A DNA stretch of 64,000 nt, from NCBI GenBank assembly GCA_010645155.1, contig CM021314.1:6141268-6205267 (forward strand). Reading direction: 5' to 3'. The stretch is from Tigriopus japonicus (lineage: Eukaryota; Arthropoda; Copepoda; Harpacticoida; Harpacticidae). Positions 1-12,999 of this stretch are shown piece after piece. The first letter of the stretch is position 1. The number at the start of each line of letters is the position of its first letter. The notes beneath the pieces are model-generated. The model saw only the letters and a list, made by a program, of their open reading frames with translations, was not told the origin of the DNA and did no database searches. Made by a program: the position numbers and the translations under genes.

Positions 1-107
1 CTTTCCTTGCTGCTTCAAACGTCTCATTCATAACACTTATGTCCATGAATTGTTAAGGCATAAATATTGAGGCCCTCCATGAATGGGGTCTGTTTTTGCT
101 TTTGTCA

Positions 108-113
108 TTTATT
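108..113 (-). terminator. Putative poly(A) signal of the sulfotransferase-like gene
   Basis: A canonical AATAAA hexamer read on the minus strand lies about 170 nt past the stop codon of the 283-1248 gene. The spacing is normal for an animal 3' UTR. No cleavage data are available, so the assignment rests on motif and position alone. Confidence 0.45.
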
Positions 114-282
114 GTGTCGGTTGGTTGGATGGTAAGGAATTGAAATGACTATTGTAGAGGTCATTTTCAAGTGCGTCTTCCGGAGACAAATGTGCCGATA
201 CGGTATTTTTTATCATTTCTCGTCATGAGCAATATTTTGATTCGTTTCTTTAAATCACAGACAACTAGTCAGCACTCTTGGA

Positions 283-1248
283 TTACAACTTGAGAATGGG
301 TGACTTTTGAGCTTTCGAAGCTGATTTCATGGTCTTTAGGCATTTGGAACCCAGACAAAACGCGATGCCGTAGAGAAATCGTCCAAGGATTTTAGGCACC
401 AAGTGGAACAGGTCCTTGCAACACCTGCTTTTCCACATCAAAAGTAATATCACAGAAAACGGGAGTCCAAGCACAATCCCGTAGTAACTTCCCTTCACCG
501 TATATTCAATGGTTCCGTAGTCATTGAGTCTAGGAAAAGGTTCATTCGGGATTGGCAGATTCAGAAAACGGCATAAAGGTTCCCAGCCATCCTTGACGTC
601 GTAAATCAATAATCTTTCTTTAGGAACCTTTTGGATCACTTGATTGTTCCAATTATTGAAGAAGTTCATTGCCACTTCCGGTCCAGCTTCTACAGCAGTC
701 CAAGAGGTGTAATTTAGTTTTCTTTTCATACGCACTTCTTCTCGAAGGTTGGCCATGACTTGTTTGGCATGAACAATGCCTAAGAATCCGAAGAACCAGG
801 AAATAGGGGGCTGCTCCAGAAAATCTCGTGGCTCAATTATAGCCTTTGTCATCGACTTGTACCACTTTTCTGCTGGCCGTTGAGTCAGGATTACTTTTGC
901 TTTGGGGAATATTCTCATAAGGTCTTCATAGAAAAGGCTGATGGGCTCTCCCACTCCAGCCTTGTAACCTTGTCCTGGTAGAACAGAGTGCCAGTCCCTC
1001 TCCGTGAGATTATTATAAGTGGCTCGGAGCCAAAATTCACTGTCCCATCCCATGGAACCCACAAACCCATGATAGCACTTGCCACCCAAGAGCTTGGACA
1101 AGGCTATTCGAGTGGAAAATGTTCCCGTTCTTTGGAGACCTGCCCCAATCACTGTGAATTCTGTGGCATTCGGAAAGATAGGAGGGGCAATGCCATGGTT
1201 AGGCCACAACATAGAATGAATCCAAAACCAGAACGTTGTCAAAACCAT
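283..1248 (-). CDS. P-loop sulfotransferase-like protein with C-terminal membrane segment
   Basis: An intronless 321-residue protein resembling the invertebrate sulfotransferase family Sulfotransfer_4 (PF17784), whose members are expected to move sulfate from PAPS to an acceptor. What is visible: a 5'-phosphosulfate-binding P-loop GAGLQRTGTFS at residues 35-45 followed by KCYH at 57-60; the strand and basic residue VILTQRPAEKWYKSM at about 119-133, the usual PAPS 3'-phosphate region; and ERLLIYDVKDGWEPLCRFL at 211-229 with FPRLND at 238-243, a typical family C-terminal block. A strongly hydrophobic stretch at about 256-272 followed by a basic, cysteine-containing tail suggests membrane anchoring. 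The start is the first ATG; upstream in-frame sequence is open for a short way without another ATG, so an upstream exon is possible. The acceptor substrate cannot be told from sequence. Family assignment is fairly secure; catalytic activity is inferred. Confidence 0.85.
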   Translation of the reverse strand: MVLTTFWFWIHSMLWPNHGIAPPIFPNATEFTVIGAGLQRTGTFSTRIALSKLLGGKCYHGFVGSMGWDSEFWLRATYNNLTERDWHSVLPGQGYKAGVGEPISLFYEDLMRIFPKAKVILTQRPAEKWYKSMTKAIIEPRDFLEQPPISWFFGFLGIVHAKQVMANLREEVRMKRKLNYTSWTAVEAGPEVAMNFFNNWNNQVIQKVPKERLLIYDVKDGWEPLCRFLNLPIPNEPFPRLNDYGTIEYTVKGSYYGIVLGLPFSVILLLMWKSRCCKDLFHLVPKILGRFLYGIAFCLGSKCLKTMKSASKAQKSPILKL

Positions 1249-4200
1249 GTTTATTCCGGAGGTACCAATCGAACAAGACTGATACCTCGTTAAGCTTCCA
1301 AAGCATCCTCATGCGAGTCCCACAGGTAGAAAAGCATTCTTCTCGAGGTATAAATCATTTGGAAGCGGATCAGATGATTTAGCTTTCTTTTGGGAGAAAT
1401 TTATCTCAAATGGTCTCCCTTTCACCTGATGGAAGAATTCCAAAGATCTTGTTTTCCTCGTGAAATCGATAGTGTCATGAATTTATCATGGCACACTTCT
1501 TCCAACTCTTAGGAAAGGCCAGAAGACAACATGTCACGGTTGAATTACACAAGTTTGGAAAAAGGAAGCGAGAGAGAAGTGGACTCTGTATGTTGTCTTG
1601 GAATGGCCACACAAAAAACTGGTCCAGGAAAACTAGCCTCGAGCCTGTCACAATTGCATTCAATTGGCCTTGCTGTCCCGCAGCATGTTTCAAAAGGCCG
1701 ATCCAAGACCAAAGAACGGGAAAGACGAATCATAATTTTCTTGCAACACACTCACAGTCCGACTTGAGTGAGTGGCCGAGCGTCTGACTGAAAGGGGCCC
1801 ACGAATAGGTTCACACGAACAACTGGCATAACCATATGGTTTGAGATAGCCGGTCTTTGCCATTGGCCTTACCTGTACCTGTGCTGTACTGTTTTGCGCT
1901 TTTTTCATTCCGTAACTAACCGATCGGTTGCGTGGTTCACGTTCGGATTAAAGAAAGTCGTCATCGGTAAGAGGCTACAATTCTTTTAAGATACATAATC
2001 AATGGTTATACGAACTGAATTGCGATATGCAATTTGGTCAAACGTAATGTAACTCAAATGACTCGATTGTGATTGCAGGTGAACTTAATTTTCCATTGCA
2101 TTTTGCCACTGCTTTTATGCGCAATCAGAAAACTGATGATAGTCATCGCTCTGCTGAATCCGACAAAAATATACCGCAATCTTCCACCGGCGAGTGGCAA
2201 GTCAATTGCCAGTTTTATTGAATAGCTCGAAATAACTTGATCCTTCATTGGGAAAAAGCTCGACCAAAGACATTTTGTCCAATTATTAGCAAAGTGAAAT
2301 TGCTGCATATTGTAAATCAGGAAATGAATGTTCTATTAGGAGTGTTCCAATTTCCTTTTCCCGTAGCTTCCTCAGTTTCATTCTGAATGTGTCTGTCAAA
2401 CTATGAAAGATCGATATGGTTCTGAAAGGGTAAGTTTTGTTAGTGTCTTGGACGAGAATTTCTTCGATAACATCAAAGATTACAGCCTTTATTGTTTCTA
2501 CTGCATTTTAAATTGGACTGGTCGAGGGAAAAGTTAGCCGGCTAAGCTTTCTTTCCGAGTAAGAAATGTTTCGAAAGAAATCGATGATACAAACTTTGTT
2601 CGTAATGTAAATGTTGTATTAAAGTTGAAATACGTACAGTTTCCATAAAGTTTGATGGTCCTCTAATTATGGTTATTCTACATTACTAAATTACTAGGGT
2701 GTAATGAGCTACTGATGTGCTACTGTATCATTAATGAGGAAACCACCCCGCATGATCAATGATTATTTCTTGATCGTTAACTTGGCTAGCAATAAAAAAC
2801 GTTTAATCTTGCATAAGAGCAGTATTAACCTCAAACTTGACTATCGTAGGGACCCTGCGTATTCCTCTGAAAGTATTCACGAAAGGAGGGGGGATTGTGT
2901 AATGAGTGTTGGGAATATCCACCAAGGAATTCAAACGAATAGAACTTCTATATTTAAGTATAAAATCGGTGGTCAGAACAATCGACAATCAAGAGAGAAC
3001 TGAGAGCGAGAGAGAAACTTTTAAAGTACGGAAAGTAAACCTGTAGGAAAGATCGAATGCTTTAATACACAAAACCTTAATTATAATACGGGGATCAAAT
3101 GAGATTGGATAAATTCAGTAATGCTTCTGCCATTACAAATTGCCTCCTAGATTTATTCATCAAACTTTTTAATCCAATGCTCTAACCTAAATAGTTTTCT
3201 TCTTTCTTGCTTTGAACTCATCCAAAAGAAGAAAAAGATTGGATCAGATGTAATTTTGTTTGAAAAAGATCATTCACAATAAAACCCGAACGAATTCACT
3301 TCAAGACACTTTTTTCGAGATCGTTTGTACGGGATTCTTTTCGTCTGACTCATAAACATTCTCCCCCAAAATAAGGCCTTTTGGCATTGAAGCATTCACA
3401 TTCTCTGCAATAAGTCAGCATGAAAATGATCCTATTCGTGTATTTCAAAGTCAAGTTATGGATGATAAACTAATCAATAAAAGCACCAAAGTGACGGTTT
3501 GACACATATTAATGACTTAAAGTTTGCAGGCTTGTATGCTAGTACATGCATACGTTTCCTAGAAGTCGTTGAGTATTGTGGTCATTTGGGCGGCAAGCTG
3601 CTAACTGTATTGTTTGTCCTATTCTTGTGTGAGAACATGATATACAAAAATCAATACTAAAAATCGCACTATTGGGCCAATGGCCGCCCTTACATTATGG
3701 AATCCCTCCCCAATTCTCCAATACTGACAATCCCCAATCGCCATTGATTGTATCGAAACCCAATCAATTGGGACCATGGTTCAGACCGAGCACACAACCG
3801 AGACGTCTGCCTGAAACCCTGTTCTCATCCTTTGCTCTTTACTGGAATTGTGTCTGGTTTGTCCAGAGAAATGACGGGGGGAAAAAGCTATCGATTTTCT
3901 GCATCACCATTTTCCCTCTACGAGATTGGTCGAAACCCATTTGAATGACTCATTTCCAAGGGGAGGGCAAACCATCCGCAGAGTAGCTCATGTGAGTGTG
4001 TATGTGTACCACGCACGGTATGTTCATGATAGGAGGGGGCACAGAAGAGATGCTTTCGATATCTGACGAATTCCCTCCCAATTTCTACTTAGCAAAGTAC
4101 ACGATGTTGCGCTAGGCAGAAACGTTACGAAACGATCGAAGACATGATACAAATGAAACACATAGTTATATTTGTTTGGAAAGGTCTCCGAAAGGTCATC

Positions 4201-5173
4201 ATGGCCGTTTGAGAAGGAAACCTGGTGTTATGAAAAAGGTCACCATATAGTGTACACTATGGTCTTCAACGTGAGGAACAAGAATACATGCTGAAATATT
4301 CAAAGCCCTCTTTATTGTGGCGCGAATAAGTAACAAGAAGCCAGATCTGAATAAAACTGTTCCACTTCGTTATCTTTGCCAAGTTAAATCTGCGCCATAA
4401 GTAAATGAAACGGGAAAGTTGGGCGTGGAGAATTTGGAAAGTCAACATGTCGTAGGTTTTCTCTCGCCACCAGGGACATCATCAACGTCGTCTTCAAGCT
4501 CAAAGAGATGATTTGTAGATATGGACTGTGGTGACGGAAGCAAACCAGAGAGCTCTACTTTCCATCCATATGCGAATACAACTTCAAATAAACTTGAGTT
4601 CGTCGATGTGCATCTCCATGCAATGTGTACTCTGAGGTCTGATGATAGGATATGCGGTACAGAGGAAGCGAATGAAGAAAAGAGGGAGGGAAGGAGGGAG
4701 GCGGGAGGCGGGAGAAGCAAACCAAATAAGTTGCCCAACAGATAACAACCAACGGGGAATCAGGACCAAGGGATACTCGGAGGCAATTTGTTCCGCGGCT
4801 TACCTTTGAAGATGAGTAGTTGTCAGATGATCATGATTATGATGATGACGACGCTGATGAGGACTGAAGAAACTCACAGTCATCTTGAGAAGTCCCTAAA
4901 GAGCCACCACACACTAACACAGTTGGGATGAAGTCCTAGCAGTGCTCATCAAAGGATCGGTTTCCATGACCAAAGACCCCGATGCATTGAGGGAAACTAA
5001 AAAGAAGGTTTCAAGCTCACTCTCTCTCGCCTTTGTGGGTTCATCTGGTTGGTTCCTCCTCCCCCAAACTGTTTAACTCCATCCACTCATTTGACTTTCC
5101 CTCTTTGATGAAGATATTCTCATAATGAGCCAGAGCCACTACGGAGACAGACACACAGGCACGAACCAACCAT

Positions 5174-5189
5174 CCAACCAACCAACCAA
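5174..5189. repeat. (CCAA)4 microsatellite
   Basis: Four perfect tandem copies of CCAA, read directly. Confidence 0.85.
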
Positions 5190-6656
5190 GCCAAAAGGGA
5201 GCGAGAGATTCCACCATCCAACACATTCAGGATGAGGGGGAACTCCCAAAAGAGGATGCTTACCCGAAAAATGGGTGGCCAACACTAATTTTTGCTTTCG
5301 CACTTGGCAATTGACGAAGGTCTACTGAAGTAGCAACTGCTTTTGGTCGGCTTGGCGGGCAATGAATGAAATTAACAATTTTTTCCTTGCCTCATCCATA
5401 AGCCGAACTTGCTCAGGGTTGAGCCATCATCCACTGTAGAGCATCTGATTCATTTGCATAAATTCACTGATTCCATTTGAGCTTCACATGAAAAGCCATG
5501 AATGGTCTTGAACTAATTTGACCATTCATCATGGGAATTTTGGACTGATCATCCTTATTCATGGGTAAAAATCCGGATTGCCGAGAATACCAATTCCAAT
5601 TTCCAGAGTGTGCTTAAAGTTCGTTAAATGGTGAAAATTTGCTATGCAAGCCCCCTTGTGGATTAGTTCTGAACTGGAGCAAAAAAACCTTCAACTGTTA
5701 CAATTAACAACCTCCACGTCAACAGGACTCGTTTTCGCCAAAGATGGACCTTTTGTCAGTAGAGAGAGGGGGGAGGGGAACAAAAAACCGGCTATTGTCC
5801 TCGGAACACAGTATGACTAACACAGTGGCATTGCTTTCAAGGGGACACACTGTGTCTCATTGTGCATATGCAAACTAGAGATGAGACGATTTTTTGTTCC
5901 ATCTTGATTAAATTCGCGACGGGCCAGGTCCATTGAAATGTGAAATGCTTCAGACCTTTCCTCTTGGCATTGTCTGGACAGCTGCCCTTTCACTGTCGAA
6001 GCCATTCTCTCTTTGGAATCGCTTGCTATGCCCCTGGGATCTCCAGATTCAAAGCTGAACAATTTCGTACTTTTGTAATGGCCATGATGATAGGTTTTAA
6101 CATTTTGGTTTGAGAGCGTCAAGGAATAAAATACATGTTTCTTTAACTTCGCCTTGAAAGAATGGATCCTGAGAGGGGAAAATTCTCCCCTGAAATGTTG
6201 TTGCTGCAGATAAGAAAAGCGCAAAGAAATCAATGTCTGAGGCCAATGCCTTCGTGGCAATCGGTTTTAGATCCCTTCTTCGACTTCAGTCCCACATCCT
6301 CACCCCACGAAATAACAACAACATTTTCCTTTCATCTACGATCTTTAATTCCAATCCCTTCGGTAGATAGCACAGGACGGGATTGGCACACGTGAAGCAC
6401 CACCAACTTACGTAGAACATAGCTTGCGTTCGTGTAGTAGGTCTGTATTCGTCAGTCTGGAGGTATGGGTATATGTAGGATGTATGCGTCCGTCACTTCA
6501 ATTTGGCTACGTCTCTATCCTCCTTTAGAGCAACAAAGAAGCAGACCAAGGGCTCTTTTGCTTGCCTCTATTGGGTACGCTTTGGGGGAAGGGGAAAATC
6601 AAGGGACCATCACATCACATTGACATCCCATTCGAGCAGTCTCCCTGTGGGTTGCT

Positions 6657-6676
6657 TGTATGTATGTATGTATGTA
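6657..6676. repeat. (TGTA)5 microsatellite
   Basis: Five perfect tandem copies of TGTA, read directly. Confidence 0.9.
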
Positions 6677-6950
6677 CAGTGGCCCCCCTCAATTTCATCC
6701 TGATGGTGGCAAATCCCTTCTTGGATTTTCTAATGTGTACCATGTATGTTGAGTACTTCTTAGTTTGCGTTTGCCATCCGTCGTTTCCTCTTTGCTGAAT
6801 CCCAGTGCTCTTTGGTGGCATCCATTTAGGATCTTGGCGACCAAGTGATGTCAGTGCAGCCTAGCTACTAACACCACCGCCATAAAGGGGGCTGATCCTT
6901 GGCAATGTAGCACACCAAGACGTCCAAAGGCAATCTAAGGAGATTTATTT

Positions 6951-7094
6951 TCCCCCTTGGCTCTGCCCTTCCCTCTTTTTTTCCTCGATGGTCGTCTTCT
7001 TAGTCTCCCTCAGCAACTCTTTCCATCAGACCAACGGGTCTCCTCCTCCTACTTTTCCTTCTCCTTTTTCTTCTTCTTCTCGGGCTCTGCCTCT
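6951..7094. repeat. Pyrimidine-rich low-complexity tract
   Basis: Mostly C and T on the plus strand, with CCT and TTC runs and a T-run. Minus-strand open frames over it (such as 7026-7277) are Glu/Arg/Lys-rich because of the composition and are not taken as genes. Confidence 0.6.
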
Positions 7095-9351
7095 TTCTAA
7101 AATCTCCCTTTGGCGATTCCAGCTTTTTTTGATGCTGATGCTTTTTGGCGGCAGCACGTGAATGGTCTCAAGCAGTCGCCAGGCTTCAGGGGTCTCTCTG
7201 TCAGTGGGATTGGAACCCAAAAATGCCTTTTTCCCTTGACTTTGTGGTGATGGTGATTTTCTCCAGCCGTTCCGCACTGTCGCCTCACTGAGTCATTGGG
7301 CGAGATCCTAAATCCTCTGAAATTGGAAGGGACTTTCTTTCTGGATCCAACAATTTTAAAATACAGAATGGCATCTTTCTTTCAACTCAAACAAGATTGA
7401 ATTGAAACTTTATGTTCTTGACTTACGACAAATCTCCGAGAAACGTGAACAAGTGTTCATCTTTCCTGTTAATTGCTCACTTGTTGATTCCCCTTTTTTA
7501 TGGCTTGGACTAATTTGTTGCTAAAAAGTTCCCCTTCCCCTCCTTTCGTCTTCACACGATGGATGTGAGAATGGTTCAAGGGCCAAAAACTTCTCCCCTC
7601 AAAAATGTTGGCGAGGAATTTTAATGAGCTTACTCTCGAGCCCTGAATTAGAAGAGATTAAGCTAATTCTCCAAGTCAAAAGACTTTTGACACCATACAA
7701 TCGAATGAAAGTGACAAAGTTTCCACCCATTAGCGGAAGAACCACTTTGCTCAATGTAGCATACTAACTGAATTCCGTGTGCGGAAAAAGAGAAATGCGA
7801 GCCAATATTCAAGGGTTTGACAATTTTGGAACCTGACTGACGACAATTGAGGAAACATTCAGAAAGCCAGACGTCGTCCCAACCATAGACCCCAGTCGAC
7901 AAGAACCCAGCCGATGACGACCCCTGGGGATTGGTACGAAGGTGGAACATGATGACTGGTACCATAAAGACAGGGATGATGGAGGAGCAAGCAAGCAAGC
8001 ACTTACCTAGTACTACTGTATAAGTTATGCTCGTGTGAGGTCCATATAGAAATATGCAAAGTAACCCATTTCTTATGCAAGCTTATTGAATAGCCCCCTT
8101 GTCGTACCTAACCCTGTTTGTGTATGTCTGAGCATGTGTGCGTCTACGAAGAAGGTGTGGGACAACGTTGGTGTGTTGATCCCGTGGATAAAGGGATGCA
8201 AGTTCCATTAAAAGGCAGTAGGGTTGGGAAGAGCAACCGTGCTTCTTCACATAACATATCTAATAAAGGCAGGAACACATAGTAGGAAAAAGGTCATATC
8301 AAAAATTCTCAAAACAAAAGGACGTGGAACATCAAGAGTTGATGTCAAGTGTCCAATCCAACTTTTTGAGACCGTAACAGCCTGTCCTCTGACATGGACC
8401 ATGATGAATCACTAGTAAAATAGTCTCTATTTGTGATCCTTAGAGTTTATCATTTTACAAGCTCTACCCTAGTTAAGAGTGTCAAACCTCTTCGAATCCA
8501 TCCATAGTGGCTTCAAGTTCCACAAATAAATATAGGTGGATACTTTTCATGAACTGTTACTATTTTCTTAGTATACGTACATCAAACAGTCAAGACGAAA
8601 AAAGTTGTTGCGATGTCTGGTTCTTCCCTCAGAGTCAGTGTTTTCTTCAATTTGTACAAATATTCGTGACGTTCTTGCCCAAAAGAGTTTCCACCCTCAT
8701 GTGCCGTCTATGTACTTTTTCAGGGCTTCCAAATGTCGTTTTCATGTTGATTTTGATTCTTGACAGGCAGCAGTCAAAAAAAGAGGAAAGAAAACGGTGT
8801 AGCAGCAGTTTTAGCTGTCCTAAAAGCCTCATATTTTACTTCAGAGAACCGTGAAGAAGCAATGGCAATAATAGGGAAAAGGACAGAAACACCAATGAAA
8901 GATCCTCTTTCATCACTGTTGTCCTTCTTGGACTTCAACTGGCAACTTTTTTTTCTTAAATGTCTCACAACTTTTCTCAAAAAAATTAGGTACTTTGGAA
9001 ATCGAAATACCCAATTGGTAAAGATAAAAAATAAATGTACCTGAAACTAACTACATTGTTGAAAGTAGTCTAAGTTGGATTTGCGAAGCGAAAGGGCTTG
9101 GTAAGAAATTGGCTTTTTGCTATTGATGTTGAGGAAATCCGCATTCAAAGGGAGACGAAACCTGTCTGTCGAGCAGCACGTTGGTTGGTTGCCAGAAAGG
9201 ACGATGGCTGTCCCTCCTTTTTGGGTCCTTCTGTCGACCATCACATCCATTCCCACACACTCACATGCGTAGCCATCACTCACGGCCACTTCCACTAAAA
9301 CGGGCGAAGGGGATGAACCAACCAAAAAGGGACCAGAGTGGATTCAGTTGA

Positions 9352-9366
9352 AAGAAGAAGAAGAAG
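9352..9366. repeat. (AAG)n microsatellite
   Basis: About five AAG units within a larger purine-rich stretch, read directly. Confidence 0.75.
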
Positions 9367-11608
9367 GAAGAGGGGGGGCTGATCTGGTTGGTGGGTTGAA
9401 AGGACCTCATCTCTTGTTCCAAATGCATGTGTGAGTGTTCCTTGGCATGTTCCTCGACATCACAAGAATAAGAATAAGGAGACGAAGTGTGGTGATGGAG
9501 GCTGAGTGAGAGGAGACCAATGGTTGAGAATGGAAAACCATCACCTTCGGAACCAGAGGAAGACGAAGAGGAGGCTTCCTTTTTGTAGCTTGGATGGTTG
9601 CCAGTCAGCAAATAGCCAACCAGCCACTTCGCTTTTGCCTCCTTCTTCTTCCTCTTCGTCCTCTTCTGCTTCCATCCATTCATCCACAATTGCCATCCAG
9701 AGGGCAAATTCAAAAGAGCCAGCCTTCACGAGCAAAAAAGCTTTTCGACATCAAAATTGAGTTACTTTGCATGCGGTTCAAAAAAGGGGACCCTTTTTGC
9801 GTTCCAAGGAAAGGAAATGGACGTGCTTGTCACGAAATTGATCTTCGTTTCTAGAAAAACTAAATATACCCTGGTCTAAAGTGAACAAATTACGTATGAA
9901 ATAAACAAGCCAAAAAGAGTCTTTATGGAACGGACAAAAGGGGGAACCGTTGGAAGAAATGGCTTAGTTGATGTTTGGTTGGTTGTGCTTGTTGTATCAT
10001 GGGAATTTCTCGTCTCTGGCTCTCCTTCAGGCTCTCTTTTAAGTTGGAACAGGAACCTTTTAAAGGAAAAATGCCAGGAGACTTGGTTACTTGGCTGCCC
10101 TCACTTTGGTTGGTCTGGCCTGCCTCTTAGATGTGGAAGTGGTTGTCGAGAAAAAAAATTGGCAAAAGACATCTTTAAAGCCCAGAAGACATCCTGGTTT
10201 AGGCGAAAAATTGCATTGCCCCTCTCGCTCTCGCTCTAACTCTTTCTTCCCCTTGGCTCAAGTCAAAGAAGGGAAGGCTAACCAAATTTCCTCCATAAAA
10301 TGAAATTTCAAATTCTTGACTGGCTTCAGAAATGGGTTTGTGAGGCTAAGGCAAGAAATATACATTTAGCCTTTATCATAATGGCACACGAGGACTCTGG
10401 CTGGTTGACGGGATTTTCTAGGCAATCAACCGACCTTGCTCCAACCGAGAAAAAGACGATGCCAAACATGACGAGAGACACTCTCCTATCTTAAGAAGGT
10501 CCTAGAAAGTAAGGATGCCCTGGAGACGATTGACTTCAATGAGTAGTGGGAGTCCCACGCCTAAAGTAGGGTCATAAAATCGTGAATTCAATGGCGAAGG
10601 TGATATATGTGCAACTCAAAAATATTGAAATTTCAAACTGATGATAGTGCGAGATACTGACATGGACGGTTGAATGATAATTTACAAATTGGGTCATTGG
10701 AATATTGCGCTTCATTGATTGGATATCAATTTCAAATTTGGACGAATAGATTTAACTCTAAATCAACAATTGTCATGTTTGATGGTGTCAATGATACAAA
10801 TCTTGAATGGCATTTCTCCATGCCAATCCTTTAAGCTCTTAAAATCTTCATTGCCTTTCAAAGATGTTTTATTCTTTTTTTGAGGGCCACGACAAGCCTT
10901 TTTCCTGCAAGAAAAAGAACCAGTTCAATAAAAAATAAAACCCTAAAAAATGTCAAGTTTCGCATCACTTACCAATGTATCTTCCAGGAACATGGTCCAA
11001 TCGCACGAATACTTTTGATTTTTTGGCCGGGATAGTTACGAACTATTTTATGTGTGATGTTTACCGCCAATTTTTGCAGGGCCAGAGATTTATACAATAA
11101 CAATTGACACTCTTCTGAACCCTCTATGGGGTGGTAGGCGCTTTGAAATCCGTCGATAGCCCCAGGATTCCCTAGAAATGTGTTTGAACTGTCCTTTAGA
11201 TGATGGTTGTTAACAGATCAAATTGTTGTTTCTCGATTAGAACTGCATCATTTCATAAGGACAGTGAGCCATTTCCGTAGGATACCAAGAACTTTTGACA
11301 AATCTCAAATTTGCCGTGGCTCGCTGACCCTACAAGAATTCTTTATAACGTTAGTTTACATCGAAGAGCTTGAATCACAAGCAACGTACTCAAGATGACC
11401 ATAAGAAGAACCAGAAAAACACCCAAAGCGACCATTTTCTAACGTATTCCCCGCTTGTGGAACAAAAAGAAGACAGTAGTTTCAAGTGATAAGCCCGCGT
11501 TCCACAATTAATGTTATGTGCACATCACGCTAGGGATTTGATGCATTTTTGTTTGGTTGAAGACCGGAAAGAAGAAAAGCCGATAAACCGTATCTAAATA
11601 TAAAACAG

Positions 11609-11614
11609 TTTATT
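11609..11614 (-). terminator. Putative poly(A) signal of the secreted protein gene
   Basis: AATAAA on the minus strand about 150 nt past the stop codon at 11761. Motif, strand and distance fit the 3' end of the 11761-12941 gene. Confidence 0.55.
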
Positions 11615-11760
11615 CAAACTTCATAAGATGATGAAGAAAAGCAAATCATAAAAATCATAAATAGGCATGGGTTAAAAAAGCACGAGGTTATTTGGCTGAA
11701 TAAGTGGCATCGGTGGAATCAAGATCAACGGGTCAATAACAACAAAAACCAAAAGCAAGT

Positions 11761-12941
11761 TTAGAATTGATAAGCAATTCCGGCATTGTCGTAGAAGAAA
11801 TACCCATTGGAGGCCACATCAGCCAAGGAGTAGGTCAGGGGGGTGGAAGCAGTACGAACAGTGTTCAAGTGGGTGAAGGGTTGGGTCACGTGGGAGACGG
11901 ATCTGAGGGTGTTGGGCGAGGTAAAATGGTTTTGATGGCTAACGAATTGAGTCTGTTGGGCGGGGAGTGAATTTTGGGCGAAGATAGATCTAAATGGCGA
12001 TCCTGTGAGGATGGTTTGGGCGTGGTTGGTGCCTTGAGCGGTCACAAACTGAGTCTGGTCGGGAGAGATCCCCACGAATCGAGCGTTGGCCGAAGTTAAG
12101 GGAGCCGAGACGAACAACGAGTTCAAATCGTTGGCATTGATCTGTTGGGTATTGGCTCGGACCACATTGTTGGAATTGGCAGCATTTCGGTTGGCAGAAG
12201 TGCGTGATCGAGAGCGATTACGGTTCCGAGAAACGGTCCTGGCTGGAGTGGCTTGAACTTGGGGCTCTTCTTCGACTTCCTCCTCTTCAATCACTACGGC
12301 CTCAAGCTCGTCTTCGGCGTCAGCGGCATTTTGACGAAGAACTGCGGCTTGACGAGCGGCCTGAACTACGGCAAAAGCGTCATCCTCCTGATTATTATCC
12401 TCGGCAACCGTGGCATCGCCGTCCTGGAACTCGCTTTCTAAAGCCACTCGGAAGAATCGACCGTCGGCAGTTTGGAAGATCTGAGAGGTGTCAATTTGAG
12501 AGTTGCCGTCACTCAAGGCAAAGAAACGACCGTCAGCGGTTTGAAAGATGGAGGGATTGGTATTCACAGCGGGTTGAGCGGCTGCAGCTACACGGACCAC
12601 TGAAGGGCTTTGGTGACTCAAGACTCGAGTGATGGGACCCCGTCTGCGGACCACTTGGGCGGGATTGTTGACTCGGGTGTCAGTACGATGCACATGAGAA
12701 TGAGCATTGTCCACTGTCTTGGAATGAGAAGACAACGAGGACAAACCAAGTTGGCGGTTCAAGTTGGTTGTCGTGGCCAGAGTGAATTGGGGAGCGGCCA
12801 GACCTTGGGCCAGACACACAGCCATTAAGGCCAATATCTGAAAGGTTTTTAAAAATAAAAAAATGTGTTTTTATTACAAAAGTTTTTATGCTAGTGACAT
12901 TTTGCCCCATGATGATATGTTAGTACCTTGAAAAATGCCAT
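11761..12941 (-). CDS. Secreted cysteine-free Q/N/S-rich protein, probably cuticular or extracellular matrix (two exons)
   Basis: Coding exons are 12927-12941 (15 nt, MAFFK) and 11761-12837, joined across an 89-bp GT-AG intron in phase 0, giving 363 residues. The join completes a signal peptide, MAFFKILALMAVCLAQGLAA. The mature protein has no cysteine. It contains HSHVHR near 51-56, a tribasic RRR at 69-71 that could be a furin-type site, the motif IFQTADGRFF twice (102-111 and 125-134), an acidic stretch (about 179-197, mostly Glu), then an Arg/Ser/Asn-rich basic stretch (205-222), two QTQFV copies (about 266-270 and 300-304), and an aromatic end YFFYDNAGIAYQF. No Rebers-Riddiford chitin-binding motif was seen. 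A small first exon splitting the signal peptide is common in arthropod cuticular-protein genes, which with the low-complexity matrix composition suggests an extracellular structural role. That role is inference and I do not recognise the family. TATA box, initiator and poly(A) signal are all present. Confidence 0.85.
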
Positions 12942-12999
12942 CTTTCTTCTGTTGAACCTTGAGTCAACTGGATGTGGGTGAACTGAAAGTTTATGTTGT

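Larger units (their letters stand above)
1249..11608. other. Gene-free interval with low-complexity tracts
   Basis: About 10 kb between the sulfotransferase-like gene and the next minus-strand gene. No open frame here has recognisable domains or a convincing exon structure. It holds short CCAA and TGTA microsatellites, a long pyrimidine-rich block near 6.95-7.09 kb, and GA/CT-rich stretches around 9.35-9.7 kb. The longer open frames (for example 5817-6260 and 9276-9713 on the minus strand) are compositionally biased or resemble nothing known. Confidence 0.6.

Noticed and set aside
12204..12632. 142-aa plus-strand open frame rich in Arg and Leu
   Set aside because: It lies antisense to the secreted-protein coding exon and is explained as a shadow of that gene's codon use.
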